Below, in pieces: positions 31,849 to 35,731 of a DNA stretch of 35,731 nt. The notes under the pieces were generated by a model. It did no database searches. It saw only the letters and a program-made list of their open reading frames with translations, and was not told the origin of the DNA. Position numbers and translations under genes: made by a program. This stretch comes from Opitutaceae bacterium. GTDB taxonomy: Bacteria > Verrucomicrobiota > Verrucomicrobiia > Opitutales > Opitutaceae. Numbering within the stretch: position 1 is the first letter of the stretch; the number at the start of each line of letters is the position of its first letter. The stretch is taken from contig SYGN01000100.1 in NCBI GenBank assembly GCA_005799525.1, forward strand, positions 1-35,731. Direction: 5' to 3'.

Positions 31849-32318
31849 TTGTCGTCGGCGGACGATTCGCCTTCTTCGGCTTGTTGTTTCAATACGCGCT
31901 CGAGGATTTCCGTCATGTCCTCGACGGAGTCAAAGACGGCGCGGGCAACGTAAATGGGGCGTTTTTGTTGAAGAGCGAGGACGATCGAGTCGCTGGGGCG
32001 GGCATCGAGTTCGACGATTTTTTTACCGAGCTCATTTTCCATCTTGAGCAAAATACGGGCAAAGAAGGTGCCCTCGCGGGCGTCGTTGACGACGATGTGT
32101 TCGAGACTTGCGCCGAGGCCGAGCAGGACGCTGCCGATGAGATCGTGGGTGAGTGGGCGGTCTTTCTTGACGCCGTTGAGGGTCATTTGGATCGCGTTGC
32201 CGACGGAGTGGTCGACATAGATGACAAACGTCTTGGCGTCGTCGCCGAGGAACACGGCGCAGCCGTTGGCGGTCGGCATGACGCCTTTGATGGTAACGGC
32301 GACTACGTCGTTTTGCAT
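31845..32318 (-). CDS. Bifunctional nuclease (BFN/DUF151) domain protein
   Basis: This 157-residue protein counts from ATG 32318 (MQNDVVAVTIKGVMPTANGC); 12 upstream in-frame residues look non-coding. The BFN/DUF151 core is evident: FLGDDAKTFVIYVDHSVGNA, RPLTHDLIGSVLLGLGASLE, GTFFARILLKM and the signature ELDARPSDSIVLAL. Family members have been reported to have DNase/RNase activity or to be linked to stress. The C-terminus carries an acidic tail (EEGESSADDK). It lies 75 bp after lpxI and overlaps dus by four bases. No specific substrate is known here. Confidence 0.9.
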   Translation of the reverse strand: MQNDVVAVTIKGVMPTANGCAVFLGDDAKTFVIYVDHSVGNAIQMTLNGVKKDRPLTHDLIGSVLLGLGASLEHIVVNDAREGTFFARILLKMENELGKKIVELDARPSDSIVLALQQKRPIYVARAVFDSVEDMTEILERVLKQQAEEGESSADDK

Positions 32319-32393
32319 GGAAGGGAAATGTGCGGGCCGTCGAGCGGAGTGCAAGCAGGCGAGCGGGGTGAGCGGAAAGACCCGCGCGGGCCG

Positions 32394-33242
32394 TCACTCG
32401 AAGCCAAAGAGACTGATGCCCCAAGCGCGGGCCTGCGTGAGCACGGCGGGCTTGTCCAAAATGAGAACCTTGCCGGCCTCCAAGGCGGCCGCGTTGAGGT
32501 GGGCGTCGCGCATGGTCTCGAGCGTGCGCGTGCCGAAGCACGGGACGTCGAAGCGCCAATCTTGCCTAGCCTTGACGGTTTTGACGAAGAGGGCGTCTGC
32601 GGTCTTGAACGCGCCGGCGCGCCGGAGCATTTCGTCGGTGCCTTCGAAAGCCTCGACCGCGAGGACCGTGCCTTGGCGAACGACGCAGCCTTGGCCGATA
32701 TCGAGGCGAGCGGATTCGCGGGCGATGTGGATACCGTGATCGAGATACTCGCGTTCGATCGGAAAGGACTTGCCGGTCATGCAGCCGGGCGACGCCACGT
32801 GAGCCTCGAGGAAGGAGCGAGCGTCGAGCAGCGTGACCCCCAGGCCCTCGATCTCCTGGGCAATCGCGCCGAAAATGGTTTCTGCGTTGCGGCGCTTTAG
32901 CGAGGCGAGAATACGCACGGCTTTCAGATCGGGGTGGAGTCCTTTGAAGAGCCGGCGGGGGGTGATTTGGCCCGCCATGATCGCGTAGCCGGCGTCAAAC
33001 TCGCGGAGTGATTTGAGCATTTTACCGAGTTGACCGACGAGCAGGGTGCGGCGGTTGGCGGGGGCGAAGGAGTCGACGAGGTCCGGGCGAGTTTCCTCGT
33101 CAAACGCCACCAACTTTAGGGAAACGCCGACGGCGCGGGCCGCCGCCGCGACGAGGAGAGGATAGATGCCCTGTCCGGCGATGAGCGCAACGGGTCTACG
33201 GCGGTCAAAATGGGTGGGGAGGAAGGTAAAAGGCGACGACAC
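32394..33242 (-). CDS. lpxI: UDP-2,3-diacylglucosamine pyrophosphatase LpxI
   Basis: The enzyme cleaves UDP-2,3-diacylglucosamine to lipid X in lipid A synthesis and replaces LpxH in many lineages, which implies an outer membrane with lipopolysaccharide. The protein is about 282 residues, the family length, if GTG 33242 is the start; no ATG exists before the fold begins at RRPVALIAGQGIYPLLV, and in-frame sequence further upstream overlaps the leuS terminator. Family blocks are AIMAGQITPRRLFKG, VVRQGTVLAVEAFEGTDEML and RFDVPCFGTRTLETM. It is followed by the bifunctional nuclease gene 75 bp later and preceded by leuS plus a terminator. No other lpx genes are in the window. Confidence 0.93.
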   Translation of the reverse strand: MSSPFTFLPTHFDRRRPVALIAGQGIYPLLVAAAARAVGVSLKLVAFDEETRPDLVDSFAPANRRTLLVGQLGKMLKSLREFDAGYAIMAGQITPRRLFKGLHPDLKAVRILASLKRRNAETIFGAIAQEIEGLGVTLLDARSFLEAHVASPGCMTGKSFPIEREYLDHGIHIARESARLDIGQGCVVRQGTVLAVEAFEGTDEMLRRAGAFKTADALFVKTVKARQDWRFDVPCFGTRTLETMRDAHLNAAALEAGKVLILDKPAVLTQARAWGISLFGFE

Positions 33243-33303
33243 TGGAAAAAGGTGGAGGCGAAAAGCGGAAGGCGAAAGGCGGAAATTCAAGCGGGCTGAA
33301 CAC

Positions 33304-33333
33304 AAAAAAGGCCGTGCGGATGAGGCGCGGCCC
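33304..33333 (-). terminator. Intrinsic terminator after leuS
   Basis: Read on the minus strand, GGCCG (33332-33328) pairs with CGGCC (33314-33310), with two more G-C pairs inside after one mismatch. Six T residues follow (33309-33304). It lies 63-92 bp past the leuS stop and before lpxI, so it should end most leuS transcripts. Confidence 0.65.
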
Positions 33334-33395
33334 GATCGTGCCAAGGAGCGGCCCTGGTCAACGGCGAACACCGTTGGCGCGCCGCAATATTAATT

Positions 33396-35731
<2,336 letters not shown>

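Noticed and set aside
33243-33371. N-terminal extension of LpxI to 33371
   Set aside because: It would overlap the leuS terminator, lacks an ATG, and makes the protein over 40 residues longer than the family.

Overview
The window looks like chromosome from a high-GC, Gram-negative member of the Verrucomicrobiota, most likely class Opitutae. This rests on gene content, not on a marker gene: a dense run of secreted formylglycine sulfatases, a Tat-exported Gfo/Idh/MocA oxidoreductase, a redoxin/CxxCH/copper-monooxygenase-like protein next to a multiheme cytochrome, remnants of a glycine-rich repeat domain typical of secreted Opitutae proteins, and LpxI (lipid A synthesis) plus FabV. Few start codons have a recognisable Shine-Dalgarno sequence.

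Layout. (1) 1-464: two gene fragments facing each other, an antisense piece of ribose-phosphate pyrophosphokinase fused near base 175 to the 3' end of an RND efflux permease gene. This is either a rearrangement or an assembly chimera. (2) 461-2038: 4-alpha-glucanotransferase (malQ). (3) 2317-13650: seven sulfatase loci, five intact and two broken, around a Gfo/Idh/MocA gene. One broken locus has lost its centre to a 411-bp element with inverted ends; the other has an amber codon just after the active site. (4) 13647-18025: redoxin/Cu-monooxygenase-like protein and octaheme cytochrome lipoprotein, at the head of a tightly spaced minus-strand operon that runs into four sulfatases. (5) 18.05-19.33 kb: decayed DNA with small repeats and orphan gene ends. 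(6) 19.3-25.3 kb, minus strand: S9 peptidase, D-aminoacyl-tRNA deacylase, FabV, a RskA-type anti-sigma factor, an ECF sigma factor and a 30-codon membrane ORF. (7) 25.6-28.2 kb: a DapF homologue with both catalytic cysteines replaced by serine, preceded by twin palindromes, and a large conserved protein of unknown role. (8) 28.3-30.7 kb, plus strand: SppA and SufT. (9) 30.8-35.7 kb, minus strand: leuS (5' end outside), terminator, lpxI, bifunctional nuclease, dus.

How the genes fit together. The 2.3-18 kb block is an accessory module for desulfating sulfated polysaccharide or other organosulfate in the periplasm or outside the cell. An electron-transfer pair is co-transcribed with four of the sulfatases. 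No sulfatase-maturation enzyme (FGE or anSME), glycoside hydrolase or SusC/SusD-like transporter is visible, so maturation and uptake must be encoded elsewhere. The right half is mostly housekeeping. The observations most worth following are the cytochrome-redoxin-sulfatase operon, the Ser/Ser DapF with its tandem palindromic operator candidate, and the element-disrupted sulfatase gene.
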